The position numbers were made by a program, and so were the translations under genes. Positions 1 through 10,849 of a DNA stretch of 64,000 nt are shown here, in pieces (position 1 is the stretch's first letter; every line of letters starts with the position of its first letter). The notes under the pieces were generated by a model. That model saw only the letters and a list, made by a program, of their open reading frames with translations. It did not search any database and was not told where the DNA came from. This stretch comes from Arthrobacter sp. U41 (GTDB lineage: Bacteria; Actinomycetota; Actinomycetes; Actinomycetales; Micrococcaceae), in the NCBI RefSeq assembly GCF_001750145.1, contig NZ_CP015732.1, positions 3,720,001 to 3,784,000 of the forward strand, given 5' to 3'.

Positions 1-239
1 CGCCGGGACTCGGCGTCGTCCTTGTTCACACCGGTGTTGCCGATGTGCGGGGCGGTCTGGACCACGAGCTGGCGGGCGTAGGAGGGGTCCGTGATGGTTT
101 CCTGGTAGCCGGTCATGCCGGTTGCGAACACGGCCTCGCCGAGCGCGGTTCCGGTGGCGCCGTAGCTGGTGCCGCGGAAGATCCGGCCGTCCTCGAGCAC
201 GAGGGCTGCGGGCGTGGATGCTGCTGCGTTTGATGTCAT
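1..239 (-). CDS. carA: Carbamoyl-phosphate synthase small subunit (glutaminase), N-terminal part
   Basis: This is the first ~79 codons of CarA; the rest runs off the left edge. CarA hydrolyses glutamine and feeds ammonia to CarB for carbamoyl phosphate, the shared precursor of pyrimidines and arginine. The translation opens [18 protein letters not shown] and continues through [26 protein letters not shown] and TDPSYARQ, the conserved CarA N-terminal domain. The ATG at 239 is chosen because the conserved sequence begins within about ten residues of it and the preceding gene stops at 262. It is the last visible gene of the pyrR-pyrB-pyrC operon, which fits a pyrimidine-controlled CarA. The catalytic Cys-His-Glu domain is outside the window, so integrity cannot be judged. 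Confidence 0.93.
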   Translation of the reverse strand, partial: MTSNAAASTPAALVLEDGRIFRGTSYGATGTALGEAVFATGMTGYQETITDPSYARQLVVQTAPHIGNTGVNKDDAESR

Positions 240-261
240 CTGGTTCGGGTCCGTCACGTTG

Positions 262-780
262 TTACTTTCCACTATCGGCATTGGCCTGAGGGGCCGCGGG
301 GATCAAATCTTGCAGGGCGTTGAGGAGGGTGGTTTTGTCTTCGGCGTGCCGGGTGCGGAATCCGGAATCCAGTTCGCGGGTGCCGAGCATCCAGCTGAGC
401 ACCAGCAGCCCGTCCTTTTCGACGAACTTTCCGGCCATGCCGCTTTCCTGCCGCACCCCGGTGAGCCTGGCCGCGGGGATGAAGACCGGGCCGGCGCCGG
501 AGCGGTCGAAGAGCACGCCTTCCGGGTGGACGCTCAGTTCGGCGTTGGTGCGGATGCCCAGATTGTGGACGGCGATCCGGTCCAGCCAGTCACCGGCTGT
601 GGTGGAGGCGACGTACTGCCCGTCGGCTGCTGCCAGCGGCGCGCCCAGTTCCGCGGGGATCTCCGGCAGCGGGTCGACGTCGGCCTGGCGGCGCAGGCGG
701 TTCCGCCAGCCGACCGCCAGCATGGCGAAAATGCCAACGGCGAGGGCCAGCATCAGCAGGAAGAAGGGAAGTTTGTCCAT
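262..780 (-). CDS. Single-pass membrane protein with PH-like domain, in the pyr operon
   Basis: A 172-residue protein with one N-terminal hydrophobic segment (about residues 4-24) followed by an Arg-rich stretch, so the C-terminal ~145 residues should be cytoplasmic. The soluble part ([21 protein letters not shown] ... [11 protein letters not shown]) resembles the bacterial PH-like domain protein commonly found between pyrC and carA in Arthrobacter relatives. No catalytic motif is visible. The start ATG (780-778) overlaps the pyrC stop by one base (TGATG), indicating translational coupling; a longer in-frame start at 834 would overlap pyrC by about 50 bases and is less likely. Function is unknown; its position suggests a link to pyrimidine synthesis, but this is only inference. 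Confidence 0.8.
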   Translation of the reverse strand: MDKLPFFLLMLALAVGIFAMLAVGWRNRLRRQADVDPLPEIPAELGAPLAAADGQYVASTTAGDWLDRIAVHNLGIRTNAELSVHPEGVLFDRSGAGPVFIPAARLTGVRQESGMAGKFVEKDGLLVLSWMLGTRELDSGFRTRHAEDKTTLLNALQDLIPAAPQANADSGK

Positions 781-2156
781 CAGTTGCTGCCCGCCGCCGC
801 GGTGCCGGAAAACTCTGTGTTCTCCGGGAGCCACCGGTACGGGGTGTTGAGCTTGCCGTCGAGGACGGTGGGGTGGCCCTTGAAGAATGTCGCCACCACC
901 TTGCCGGGAAGTTCCCGGCCGGCAAACGGAGAGTTACGGCCCATGGTTGCCATCTTAGAAGGGTCCACGGTCCAGCGCGCAGCCGGGTCCACCAGTGTGA
1001 CGTTGGCGGGCTCGCCGGCGTCGAGCGGGCGGCCCTGGTCGGCCAGCCGGCCGATCGCGGCCGGAGCGGCGGAGGTGACGCGGGCGAAGTCCGCCCAGCC
1101 CATCAGCCCGGTTTCGATCATGGTGTGCTGCACCACCGACAGCGCGGTTTCCAGCCCGGTCATGCCCATGGCCGCCTGGGCCCACTCGCATTCCTTGTGC
1201 TCGCTCGGGTGCGGGGCGTGGTCGGTGCCCACGACGTCGATCGTGCCGTCGGCCAGTGCGGCGCGCAGGGCCTGGACATCGGCGTCGGTGCGCAGCGGCG
1301 GGTTGACCTTGTAGACCGGGTCGTAGCTGCGGGCAAGTTCGTCCGTGAGCCAGAGGTGGTGCGGGGTGACCTCGGCCGTGACGTTCACGCCGCGGGACTT
1401 GGCCCAGCGGATGATCTCCACGGACCCGGCGGTGGAGACGTGGCAGACGTGCAGCCGGGAGCCGACGTGCTGGGCGAGCAGCACGTCCCGGGCAATGATG
1501 CTTTCCTCGGCGACGGCGGGCCAGCCGGTGAGTCCGAGGACGGCGGAGACCTCGCCCTCGTTCATCTGCGCGCCGGCGGTGAGCCGGGGTTCCTGCGCGT
1601 GCTGGGCCACGACGCCGTCGAACGCCTTGACGTATTCCAGTGCGCGGCGCATCAGCACGGGGTCGTGGACGCAGATGCCGTCGTCGGAGAAGACCCGGAC
1701 CCGGGCGCGGGAGTCTGCCATGGCGCCGAGTTCGGCGAGCTGCTCCCCCGCGAGGCCGACGGTGACCGCGCCCACCGGGCGGACGTCCACCCAGCCGGCG
1801 GTGCGGCCCAGGGTGAGGACCTGTTCGACGACGCCGGCGGTGTCCGCCACCGGCGTGCTGTTCGCCATCGCGTGCACGGCGGTGTAGCCGCCCAGGGCCG
1901 CGGCGCGGGTGCCGGTCTCGACCGTTTCGGCGTCTTCGCGGCCGGGTTCGCGCAGGTGGGTGTGGATGTCCACCATGCCGGGCAGGGCCACGAGTCCGGC
2001 GGCCTCGATGACGGTCGCGCCGTCGGCCGGGAGGTTCTTGCCGCGTTCGGCGATGATCCCGTCCCGGATCAGGAGGTCTTCAGGTGCTCCGCCGAGAATG
2101 GCGGCGCCCCGGATCAGGTAGGCGCCGGTGCCTGCGTCCTGTTGCTGTGATGCCAT
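780..2156 (-). CDS. pyrC: Dihydroorotase, class I
   Basis: Catalyses reversible cyclisation of N-carbamoyl-L-aspartate to dihydroorotate, the third pyrimidine step. The 458 residues match the class I amidohydrolase type. The metal-binding HxH lies in GMVDIHTHLREPG (His65, His67); later metal or catalytic motifs are HVCHVST and GTDHAPH, the latter holding the catalytic Asp. The C-terminus carries the composite amidohydrolase domain (NPFAGRELPGKV). Start ATG at 2156 overlaps the pyrB stop by one base (TGATG), and the stop overlaps the next start in the same way, so pyrB, pyrC and the membrane protein are translationally coupled. No defect seen. Confidence 0.97.
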   Translation of the reverse strand: MASQQQDAGTGAYLIRGAAILGGAPEDLLIRDGIIAERGKNLPADGATVIEAAGLVALPGMVDIHTHLREPGREDAETVETGTRAAALGGYTAVHAMANSTPVADTAGVVEQVLTLGRTAGWVDVRPVGAVTVGLAGEQLAELGAMADSRARVRVFSDDGICVHDPVLMRRALEYVKAFDGVVAQHAQEPRLTAGAQMNEGEVSAVLGLTGWPAVAEESIIARDVLLAQHVGSRLHVCHVSTAGSVEIIRWAKSRGVNVTAEVTPHHLWLTDELARSYDPVYKVNPPLRTDADVQALRAALADGTIDVVGTDHAPHPSEHKECEWAQAAMGMTGLETALSVVQHTMIETGLMGWADFARVTSAAPAAIGRLADQGRPLDAGEPANVTLVDPAARWTVDPSKMATMGRNSPFAGRELPGKVVATFFKGHPTVLDGKLNTPYRWLPENTEFSGTAAAGSN

Positions 2157-3199
2157 CAGTGGCTCTCCTTGGTGACGTTGGCGGAGTTGTTCTCTGCGGA
2201 GGTGGAATGAGTGGAGTTCGCTTGGTGCGCCGGTTCGCGGGTGTCCCCGGAGAGCAGCAGGTAGAGGGCCGCCATCCGGATGGACACGCCGTTGCGGACC
2301 TGGGCCAGGACCGTGGAGCGGGGCGAGTCCGCCGCGGCGGAGGAAATCTCCAGGCCGCGGTTCATCGGCCCGGGGTGCATGATGATGGTGTCCTTGAAGC
2401 CCAGGCTGTCCAGGGCGCGGAGCCGGTTGTCGTCAAAGCCCCAGCGGCGCGAGTATTCGCGGGTGGTGGGGAAGAAGGAGGCGTTCATCCGTTCGCCCTG
2501 CACGCGGAGCATCATCACCGCGTCCACGCCCCGGGCAAGGGTCTCGTCGAGGTTATAGCTGACGCTGCACGGCCACTTTTCCACCCCGATCGGCAGCAGC
2601 GTGGGCGGGGCCACCAGGGTGACTTCGGCGCCGAGGGTGCGTAGCAGCCAGACGTTGGAGCGGGCCACCCGGGAGTGCAGCACGTCCCCGGCGATCGCGA
2701 CCCGCATGCCGGTGAGGTCCGCACCGGCGGACGCTGTGCCGGCCAGCTTCGACCAGTGCCGGCGCATCGTGAAGGCGTCCAGCAGCGCCTGGGTGGGGTG
2801 TTCGTGGGTGCCGTCGCCGGCGTTGATGACGGCGGCGTCGATCCAGTCCGTGGCGGCGAGCCGGTGCGGCGCGCCGGAGGCCCAGTGCCGGATGACGACG
2901 GCGTCGGCCCCCATCGCCGAGAGCGTCTGCGCCGTGTCCTTGAGCGATTCGCCCTTGGAGACGGAGGAGCCCTTCGCGGCGAAGTTGATCACGTCGGCGG
3001 AGAGCCGTTTGGCGGCGGCTTCGAAGGAGATGCGGGTGCGGGTGGAGTCCTCGAAGAACAGGTTCACCACGGTCCGGCCGCGCAGCGTGGGAAGCTTCTT
3101 GACCTCACGCTCCCCAACGGCCGCCATTTCCTCGGCGGTGTCGAGAATGCGGATGGCGTTGGACAGGCTCAGGTCTTCCGTGGAGAGCAGGTGCTTCAC
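2156..3199 (-). CDS. pyrB: Aspartate carbamoyltransferase catalytic subunit
   Basis: Condenses carbamoyl phosphate with aspartate, the committed pyrimidine step. The 347-residue product has the carbamoyl-phosphate loop [13 protein letters not shown] (residues 48-60), the second-domain motif [10 protein letters not shown], the MMLRVQ motif and HPGPMNRG near the C-terminus, as expected of PyrB. A ~25-residue tail rich in Ser, Thr and Asn ([17 protein letters not shown]) follows the conserved domain and is likely disordered. Its start overlaps the pyrR stop by four bases (ATGA). No pyrI regulatory subunit is visible, consistent with control through PyrR rather than allosteric PyrI. Confidence 0.97.
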   Translation of the reverse strand: MKHLLSTEDLSLSNAIRILDTAEEMAAVGEREVKKLPTLRGRTVVNLFFEDSTRTRISFEAAAKRLSADVINFAAKGSSVSKGESLKDTAQTLSAMGADAVVIRHWASGAPHRLAATDWIDAAVINAGDGTHEHPTQALLDAFTMRRHWSKLAGTASAGADLTGMRVAIAGDVLHSRVARSNVWLLRTLGAEVTLVAPPTLLPIGVEKWPCSVSYNLDETLARGVDAVMMLRVQGERMNASFFPTTREYSRRWGFDDNRLRALDSLGFKDTIIMHPGPMNRGLEISSAAADSPRSTVLAQVRNGVSIRMAALYLLLSGDTREPAHQANSTHSTSAENNSANVTKESH

Positions 3200-3810
3200 G
3201 CGGTCGCCTCGATGACCACTTCGTTGACGGGGGTGCCGTCTATTCCCCCGCCGCCGGCGGAGTCGGTTTCCTCGAGCCGGACCCGGACCTTCTCGGACGA
3301 GGAGGTGGGGAGGTTCTTGCCGACGTGGTCCGCTCGGATGGGAAGCTCCCGGTGGCCGCGGTCGATCAGCACCGCGAGGCGGACGATGCGCGGCCGGCCG
3401 AGGTCGATGATCGCGTCGAGCGCGGCGCGGATGGTCCGGCCGGAGTACAGGACGTCGTCGATCAGCACCACCACCTTGTTGTCGATGCCGGTGCGCGGCA
3501 GGACGGTGGGGTACGGCGGGCGCAAGCCCTGGTGGGAAAGGTCGTCGCGGAACATGGTCACATCGAGCTGCCCCACGATCGCGGCGGGGTCCACGGTGGG
3601 ATCGGCGGCGGCAATCTTGGCGGCAAGGCGCACGGCGAGGGGGTAGCCCCTCCGCGGGATGCCCAGCAGGACCAGGTCCTGGGAGCCCTTATTGGACTCA
3701 AGAATCTCATGGGCGATACGAGTGAGTGCACGGTCGATGTCCGCCTGGTTGAGTACCACTCGGGTGAGTACAACCTTGGCCGGAACCGGTGCTTCTGGGA
3801 CAGAAGTCAA
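3196..3810 (-). CDS. pyrR: PyrR: pyr mRNA-binding regulator / uracil phosphoribosyltransferase
   Basis: PyrR senses UMP/UTP and binds pyr leader RNA; it also keeps weak UPRTase activity. The 204-residue product has the PRPP-binding loop [19 protein letters not shown] choose a TTG start at 3810: it is preceded by AAGGGGAG (3825-3818) at 7-base spacing, whereas the longer GTG start at 3837 lies inside the PyrR-binding hairpin and lacks a Shine-Dalgarno sequence. It is the first gene of the operon and its stop overlaps pyrB by four bases. The hairpin just before its ribosome-binding site suggests PyrR represses its own translation, and through coupling that of pyrB and pyrC, as described for mycobacteria. 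Confidence 0.93.
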   Translation of the reverse strand: MTSVPEAPVPAKVVLTRVVLNQADIDRALTRIAHEILESNKGSQDLVLLGIPRRGYPLAVRLAAKIAAADPTVDPAAIVGQLDVTMFRDDLSHQGLRPPYPTVLPRTGIDNKVVVLIDDVLYSGRTIRAALDAIIDLGRPRIVRLAVLIDRGHRELPIRADHVGKNLPTSSSEKVRVRLEETDSAGGGGIDGTPVNEVVIEATA

Positions 3811-3817
3811 CGCTCGT

Positions 3818-3825
3818 CTCCCCTT
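3818..3825 (-). promoter_or_regulatory. Ribosome-binding site deciding the TTG start of pyrR
   Basis: AAGGGGAG on the minus strand, 7 bases before TTG at 3810. It makes the TTG the likely pyrR start instead of the upstream in-frame GTG at 3837. Confidence 0.75.
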
Positions 3826-3828
3826 TCC

Positions 3829-3844
3829 CCGCCTCACGGGACGG
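3829..3844 (-). promoter_or_regulatory. PyrR-binding RNA hairpin in the pyr leader
   Basis: On the minus strand the RNA can form stem CCGUC/GGCGG capped by hexaloop CCGUGA. This fits the PyrR binding-loop consensus (loop CNGNGA; core UCCNGNGAGG) at every fixed position of the core. It ends four bases before the pyrR Shine-Dalgarno (3825-3818). The placement suggests bound PyrR blocks ribosome access, i.e. translational rather than transcriptional control. Motif match is direct; the mechanism is inferred from the actinobacterial precedent. Confidence 0.85.
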
Positions 3845-3947
3845 AATTAAAAAAGGATGGTTTGCCCTTTCAAATTACCACAGCGGGGCTGACGCCCCGG
3901 CGCCGCGGGCATGCGTTTAACCTCACACGGACATTAGGCTCGAGTCC

Positions 3948-5216
3948 ATGACGACGAACGAGCCGCGGCCGGGGCGAGACCACCCGGGCTACTCCCCCGG
4001 CGGCCAGGGGCCGCTTCCCCAGCAGGCCAACCCGACGTGGCTGGGCCATGTCCAGCCCGAGTTCTACCGGCCGGCTCCGGCCAACGACCGCGGCCGGTTC
4101 CGGCCCGCACCCCTGCCGGCCCTTCCGGCGGTCCGGAGCCGCCGCCGTTCCGCCGGCGTTGTGGGGCTGGCGCTGGCCGGCGGTTTCCTCGCCTTCATCA
4201 GCCTGTTCATGGTCCTGCCCTTCCTGCTGGGCAGCACCGGCATCTCCGGGTTTGTTATCGGCTTTATCGCCTCGCTGGTTCCGCTGGCGACCGTGCTGCT
4301 GACGGTACGCTTCATTGACCGCTGGGAGCCCGAGCCCAAGGCGCTGCTGCTGTTCGCCTTTGTGTGGGGCTCCGTCGTGTCGGTTGCGGTGACGATGCTG
4401 GTTCAGCCGTACTTCTCGCTCGTGGCCGGGCCTGCCTCCGGCCTGGACTACACGACGTTTGCCGTGACGGTCCAGGCGCCGGTGGTCGAGGAATTCGCCA
4501 AGTCCCTGGGGCTGCTGTTGCTCCTGCTTTTCGCCCGGAAACATTTCGACGGGCCGGTGGACGGTGTGGTGTTCGCCTTCACAATCGCGGCCGGCTTCGC
4601 GTTCACCGAGAACATCCTCTACTTCGGCCGTGCCATCGCCGAATCCGGCGATCCCGGGACCGACCTCGCTGTGGTGTTCTTCCTCCGCGGGGTCATGTCA
4701 CCGTTCGCCCACGCCATTTTCACCGGCACCACCGGGCTGATCATGGGCCTGGCCGCGCGCCGCTGGCACAACGGGCTGTCCGTGCTGGCGTTCGGCGTCG
4801 GACTGGTTCCCGCCATGCTGCTGCACAGCGGCTGGAACAGCATGGGCCCGAACTTCCTGGCCCAGTACGTGCTGGTACAGGTGCCGACTTTCCTGCTGGC
4901 GGTCCTGGTCATCGTGCTGCTGCGGGTCGCGGAGCGCCGGCTCACCCGCCAGCGGCTTAAGGAGTACGCGGCGGCCGGCTGGTTCACCGGGGCCGAGGTG
5001 GACATGCTGGCCACCGGTGCCGGCCGGCGTGCTGCCCTGCGCTGGGCCAGGTCCGTCGGCCGCGGCCCGCAGATGAGGACCCTGCTCCATGCCGCAACCC
5101 AGCTCGCCTTCACCCGGCAGCGGATCCTCAGCGGCCGGGACGTGCCGGCGCACCAGCTCGACGAGCGGCACCAGCTCGCCGAAATCGCCGCCCTCCGGGC
5201 CGCCGTCGTCGGCTGA
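3948..5216 (+). CDS. PrsW-family intramembrane metalloprotease
   Basis: A 422-residue polytopic membrane protein. Residues 1-65 are Pro/Gly-rich and likely cytoplasmic; hydrophobic segments follow from about residue 70. The PrsW signature is present: EEFAK (181-185) in a helix preceded by APVV, FTEN (219-222), a His in SPFAHAIFTGTTG and HSGWN in a late helix, together the presumed zinc/catalytic set of this CPBP-like superfamily. PrsW in Bacillus cleaves the anti-sigma factor RsiW; the substrate here is unknown and no anti-sigma gene is adjacent. It is transcribed opposite to the flanking pyr and nusB operons, sharing a ~140-bp divergent region with pyrR and a terminator with nusB. Confidence 0.88.
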   Translation: MTTNEPRPGRDHPGYSPGGQGPLPQQANPTWLGHVQPEFYRPAPANDRGRFRPAPLPALPAVRSRRRSAGVVGLALAGGFLAFISLFMVLPFLLGSTGISGFVIGFIASLVPLATVLLTVRFIDRWEPEPKALLLFAFVWGSVVSVAVTMLVQPYFSLVAGPASGLDYTTFAVTVQAPVVEEFAKSLGLLLLLLFARKHFDGPVDGVVFAFTIAAGFAFTENILYFGRAIAESGDPGTDLAVVFFLRGVMSPFAHAIFTGTTGLIMGLAARRWHNGLSVLAFGVGLVPAMLLHSGWNSMGPNFLAQYVLVQVPTFLLAVLVIVLLRVAERRLTRQRLKEYAAAGWFTGAEVDMLATGAGRRAALRWARSVGRGPQMRTLLHAATQLAFTRQRILSGRDVPAHQLDERHQLAEIAALRAAVVG

Positions 5217-5278
5217 CAGTCGCACTTCACCGCGGCCCCGGCCCTGCACCGGGCCGAACCCCGGATGTCCGGGAACGA

Positions 5279-5314
5279 AAGAACCCCGCCCCGGGTGACC
5301 CGGGCGGGGTTCTT
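5279..5314. terminator. Bidirectional terminator between the PrsW gene and nusB
   Basis: Arms AAGAACCCCGCCC and GGGCGGGGTTCTT with an inner GGG/CCC, a TGA loop and one bulged C, flanked by CGTTT on the right and by an A-rich stretch on the left. It lies between two convergent genes, so it can serve both. Confidence 0.85.
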
Positions 5315-5333
5315 CGTTTCGGAACGAGCTGTT

Positions 5334-5744
5334 TCAGGCGAGCAGCGAAGGCTTCAGCTGCTGCAGCCGGCCCAGCAGGCCGTTGATGAACGACGGCGAC
5401 TCGTCCGTGGAGAGGGTCTTGGCAAGCGCCACGGCCTCGCTGACGGCAACGCCGTCGGGAACGTCGTCGTTGTAGAGCAGTTCCCAGGTGCCGATCCGCA
5501 GGATGATGCGGTCCACCGAGGGCATCCGCTCCAGGGTCCAGCCCTGCGAGTAGGTTTCCAGGAATTCGTCGATCGCGCTCTGGTGCGAGACAACGCCCTC
5601 AACGATTTCGAGGGTGTACGGGTTGACGATCTGGTCCGTCTGCTCGCGGCGGGACTTCAGCACATCGAACGCCGACACGGAACGCTGTTCCGCCTCGAAG
5701 AGAACATCCAGGGCCCGGTTACGGGCCTTACCGCGTGCACTCAC
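5334..5744 (-). CDS. nusB: Transcription antitermination factor NusB
   Basis: 136 residues, the usual NusB size. NusB with NusE (S10) binds boxA RNA and supports antitermination of rRNA operons. The sequence begins SARGKARNRALDVLFEAEQR, the typical RNA-binding N-terminal helix, and contains RIGTWELLY and the helix VALAKTLSTDESPSFINGLLG, both diagnostic. GTG start at 5744 overlaps the efp stop by one base (TAGTG), so it is coupled to efp. It is the last gene of the aro-efp-nusB run and is followed by a strong terminator. Confidence 0.97.
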   Translation of the reverse strand: MSARGKARNRALDVLFEAEQRSVSAFDVLKSRREQTDQIVNPYTLEIVEGVVSHQSAIDEFLETYSQGWTLERMPSVDRIILRIGTWELLYNDDVPDGVAVSEAVALAKTLSTDESPSFINGLLGRLQQLKPSLLA

Positions 5745-6307
5745 TAGTCGTTGACCCGCCCAAGGTAGCTGCCGTCGCGGGTGTCGACCTTGACCTTGGT
5801 GTTGTTCTCGACGAACAGGGGCACCTGGATCTCGTAGCCGGTTTCGAGGGTGGCGGGCTTGGTGCCGGCCGAGGAGCGGTCGCCCTGCAGGCCCGGCTCC
5901 GTGTAGGTGATCTCGAGCACGACGCTCGGGGGCAGCTCGATGTAGAGCGGGTTGCCCTCGTGGATGGCGATGTTCACCATCTGGTTCTCAAGCATGAAGT
6001 TGGTGGCGTCACCGACGGTTGCGCCGGGAACCGTGAGCTGGTCAAAGTCGGACGTGTCCATGAACACGAAGTCCGCGCCGTCCTGGTACAGGTACTGGTA
6101 ATCGCGGCGGTCCACCGTGGCGGTCTCGATCTTGAGTCCGGCGTTGAAGGTCTTGTCAACGACCTTGCCGGACATCACGTTACGCATCTTGGTGCGCACG
6201 AACGCGCCGCCCTTGCCGGGCTTGACGTGCTGGAACTCAATGATGTTCCAGAGCTGGCCCTCAAGCTTGAGGACGGTTCCGTTCTTGATGTCGTTAGTGG
6301 TTGCCAC
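5744..6307 (-). CDS. efp: Translation elongation factor P
   Basis: 187 residues, full EF-P length with three OB-like domains. EF-P binds between ribosomal P and E sites and relieves stalling at polyproline. The tip loop reads [15 protein letters not shown], with an unmodified-type Lys in PGKGGA as usual in actinobacteria; no EpmA/B modification genes are nearby. Domains II/III end with [26 protein letters not shown] start at 6307. About 180 bp separate it from the TPR gene upstream, room for its own promoter. Confidence 0.98.
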   Translation of the reverse strand: MATTNDIKNGTVLKLEGQLWNIIEFQHVKPGKGGAFVRTKMRNVMSGKVVDKTFNAGLKIETATVDRRDYQYLYQDGADFVFMDTSDFDQLTVPGATVGDATNFMLENQMVNIAIHEGNPLYIELPPSVVLEITYTEPGLQGDRSSAGTKPATLETGYEIQVPLFVENNTKVKVDTRDGSYLGRVND

Positions 6308-6488
6308 TGTTTCCTCTGGTTTCGTTTTTGGCTGCTTCTAGCCGCCAGCCGGTTTATGCCGGGCAAGCATGCCTAGTGGCCTGCCAGCGCGTATTTATCA
6401 AAAATCCAAGTACCATTCTACCGGCTTCGGCGGTCCGCTGCCTGACATGCCCGTGCGGTGCCTCCGCGGGGGCCCCGGCTGCCGGTTC

Positions 6489-7006
6489 TCAGGAGGCGAG
6501 GTCGAGCACGTCCCGGGCGCGTTGCAGCGCCACGGTCGAAGCGTAGATCTGGGCCGCGTCGGCGGATCCGGCCACGCGCAGGTCCAGCGCCTTGGCAAAG
6601 TTTTCGACGGCGGCGGCAATGTTGCCGCTGGTGAAGTAGGAGCGGCCGAGCAGCTGCCGGATGTCGGCCTCGTCCGGGGTGCCGCGGGTCTCCGCCAGCA
6701 GGTGGCGGAACAGTTCGACCGCCCGGTCCAGCCGGTGGGAGACCCGCAGTACATCCGCTTCGAAGATGCGCAGGCGCAGCGAGGAGGGGTCGTTGTACCG
6801 GGCTTCGGCCAGCAGTTCCGCGGCTTCGGCGGGGTGCCCCTCGACGAGGCGCACGAAGATCAGGTCACCGGGGTCGGTCGAGGCTGCCAGCGCTGCGGCG
6901 ACGGCGTCCTCGTTGACGATTTGCGGCACCAGGGTGTCCGGGTTGATCTTGATCCCGGCCAACCCTCCGTCCGGCCAGTCGCTGGTGCCGCCTGTGGGGA
7001 ATGGCA

Positions 7007-7007
<1 letters not shown>
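6489..7007 (-). CDS. Tetratricopeptide-repeat protein between aroB and efp
   Basis: A 172-residue cytoplasmic protein without signal peptide. Residues ~45-160 form helical TPR-like repeats (EGHPAEAAELLAEARYNDP, RLDRAVELFRHLLAETRG, RSYFTSGNIAAAVENFAKAL). The first 45 residues contain GLAGIKINPDTLVPQIVNED. No catalytic motif is seen, so a scaffold role is likely. Its ATG overlaps the aroB stop by one base (TGATG), so it is co-translated with the shikimate genes. I do not recognise a named family; its partner is unknown. Confidence 0.8.
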
Positions 7008-8699
<1,692 letters not shown>

Positions 8700-8700
<1 letters not shown>

Positions 8701-9899
8701 TACTGGCCGATCGAGTCCAGGGACGCCGGAATGTTGTCCAGATAACCCTTGATGTTGCGGGCGGTCTCCTGCACGGAGTCGCCGCCGAACTTTTCCGTAA
8801 CGGCCTCGGCCAGGACAAGGGCCACCATGGCCTCGGCGACGACGCCGGCCGCGGGCACCGCACAGACGTCGGAACGCTGGTGATGGGCCTTGGCGGCCTC
8901 GCCGGTGCTGACGTCGACGGTCTTGAGGGCGCGGGGCACGGTGGCGATCGGCTTCATCGCGGCGCGGACACGGAGCACGTCGCCGATGCTCATGCCGCCT
9001 TCGATGCCGCCGGCGCGGTTGGACGTGCGGATGATCTTGCCGTCGGCGTCCTTGACAATCTCGTCGTGGGCGGCGGAGCCGCGGCGTGAGGCGGTGAGGA
9101 AGCCGTCGCCGACTTCGACGCCCTTGATGGCCTGGATGCCCATCAGGGCGGCCGCAAGCCGTGAATCGAGGCGGCGGTCCCAGTGGACGTAGCTTCCCAG
9201 GCCCGGCGGGAGCCCGTAGGCGAGGACCTCGACGACACCGCCGAGGGTTTCGCCTTCCTTGTGCGCGATGTCGACCTCGGCGACCATGGCGTCGGAGGTT
9301 TCGCGGTCGAAGCAGCGCAGCGGGTCGGCGTCGAGGGCCAGGACATTGTCCGGGACCGGCAGCGGCCGGCCTTCCGGGACCGCGGTGCTGGCGATCGACA
9401 CCGTGTGCGAAACGAGCTCGATGCCGAGCTGTTTGAGGAAGGCGGAGGCGACGGTGCCCAGCGCCACGCGGGTGGCCGTTTCGCGGGCGCTGGCACGTTC
9501 CAGGACGGGACGCGCCTCGTCGAAGCCGTATTTCTGCATGCCGGTGAAGTCGGCGTGGCCGGGCCGCGGGCGGGTCAGCGGGGCATTGCGTGCCTGGTCA
9601 GCGAGGATCTCCGGGGCCACAGGGTCGGCAGACATGATCTGCTCCCATTTGGGCCATTCCGTGTTTCCGACCTGGATGGCCACGGGGCCGCCCTGGGTGA
9701 GGCCGTGGCGGACGCCGCCGAGGATCGTGACCACGTCCTGTTCAAACTTCATCCGCGCGCCGCGGCCGTAGCCGAGCCGGCGGCGGGCCAGCGAATCGGC
9801 GATCCGGGCGCTGGTGAGTTCCACACCGGCGGGCACGCCTTCGATAATTCCAACCAGTGCCGGGCCATGGGATTCTCCGGCGGTCAACCAACGCAACAT
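8700..9899 (-). CDS. aroC: Chorismate synthase
   Basis: Converts EPSP to chorismate using reduced FMN, the branch point to aromatic amino acids, folate and quinones. The product has 399 residues from [18 protein letters not shown] prefer ATG 9899 to ATG 9908 because a GGATGG Shine-Dalgarno sits 5-6 bases before it, whereas the upstream ATG directly abuts the AGG. Motifs [40 protein letters not shown] and [13 protein letters not shown] are conserved AroC signatures. Confidence 0.96.
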
Positions 9900-9925
9900 A
9901 AAATCCATCCTGCCATGTACGGCGG

Positions 9926-10849
9926 TTAGAACACCCGTCGGGGCGCCCCGACTGCGTCACACATCACATCTATGACTTCAGCCGGCACGGCCTCACCGAG
10001 GCCGGTGAAGTGGCGGACCTGTTCCACGGCCTGGTAGATGAGCATCTCGAGTCCGGGGACAACGGTGCCGCCGGCTTCCTGCCAGGCAGCGGCGATCCGG
10101 CTGGGCCAGGGGTCGTAGGCGACGTCCAGCAGAACACCGGACAGGCCCGGCGCGCTCTCACGGGACGTCTCCCCGGTGCCCGGGGCGAACCGCTCTGCAA
10201 GTTCTTCGGCCAGCGGGTCAGCGGCGTGCGGCGGCAGCGTGGAGATCACGACGTCGGCGCGGGCGAGGGCGGCAGCCGCCCCGCCCAGCGGGAGGATCCG
10301 GACAGGCATGCCGAGGGCGGCGGCGGCCGCCCGTGCCTCCGCGGCGCGGCTAACGTCGCGGACAAACAGCACTGCTTCCGGCGCGCCCAGTTCCTGCAGC
10401 GCTGCGATGGCGGCGGCTGAGGTGCCGCCTCCGCCCAGGATAACGCCGTTGGGGGCGGAAACGGCGCCGGCGTGGCGCAGCGCGTTGACGATTCCGGCGA
10501 CGTCCGTGTTGTAGCCGACCAGACGGGTGGAGCCGGTGCTGTCCCCCGGCGCCGGCGGCTCAAACGCGACGGTGTTCACGACCCCAAGGACGCGGGCAAC
10601 CCCGCGGACCTCGTCCACCTCGCGGGCCATGCCGGCCTTCAGCGGCATGGTGACCGACAGCCCGCGCCAGCTGTCTCCCTGCCGCACGTCCTCCCGGATC
10701 CGGTCCATAAAGGCCGGCAGCGCGTCCTCGGTCACATCGATCGCCGAATAGTCCAGCTTCACACCGAGGTAGGCGTAGGCGGCCCGGTGCAGCGCGGGCG
10801 ACTTCGAATGGCTGATCGGATGCCCGAGCACGGCGGCCCGGGGCGTCAT
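9926..10849 (-). CDS. aroE: Shikimate dehydrogenase
   Basis: NADP-dependent reduction of 3-dehydroshikimate. 307 residues; N-terminal substrate domain [20 protein letters not shown], with the SxS shikimate-binding motif and the catalytic Lys in TMPLKAG, then a nucleotide-binding GGGGTSAAA loop and C-terminal [13 protein letters not shown]. It is longer than E. coli AroE (272) mainly through a Gly/Ser insertion near [12 protein letters not shown]. The start overlaps the mltG stop by four bases (ATGA). Confidence 0.95.
   Translation of the reverse strand: MTPRAAVLGHPISHSKSPALHRAAYAYLGVKLDYSAIDVTEDALPAFMDRIREDVRQGDSWRGLSVTMPLKAGMAREVDEVRGVARVLGVVNTVAFEPPAPGDSTGSTRLVGYNTDVAGIVNALRHAGAVSAPNGVILGGGGTSAAAIAALQELGAPEAVLFVRDVSRAAEARAAAAALGMPVRILPLGGAAAALARADVVISTLPPHAADPLAEELAERFAPGTGETSRESAPGLSGVLLDVAYDPWPSRIAAAWQEAGGTVVPGLEMLIYQAVEQVRHFTGLGEAVPAEVIDVMCDAVGAPRRVF

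Noticed and set aside
3811..3837. Longer GTG start for pyrR at 3837
   Set aside because: The GTG lies inside the PyrR-binding hairpin and has no Shine-Dalgarno, while TTG 3810 has a good one.
3884..3899. GGGGC/GCCCC hairpin in the pyrR-PrsW gap as a terminator
   Set aside because: Short stem, no T-tract directly after it on either strand, and it lies upstream of both divergent genes.
6355..6380. GCAAGCATGCCTAG near efp as a second copy of the MarR operator
   Set aside because: Only the GCATGC core is palindromic, and efp is an unlikely MarR target.
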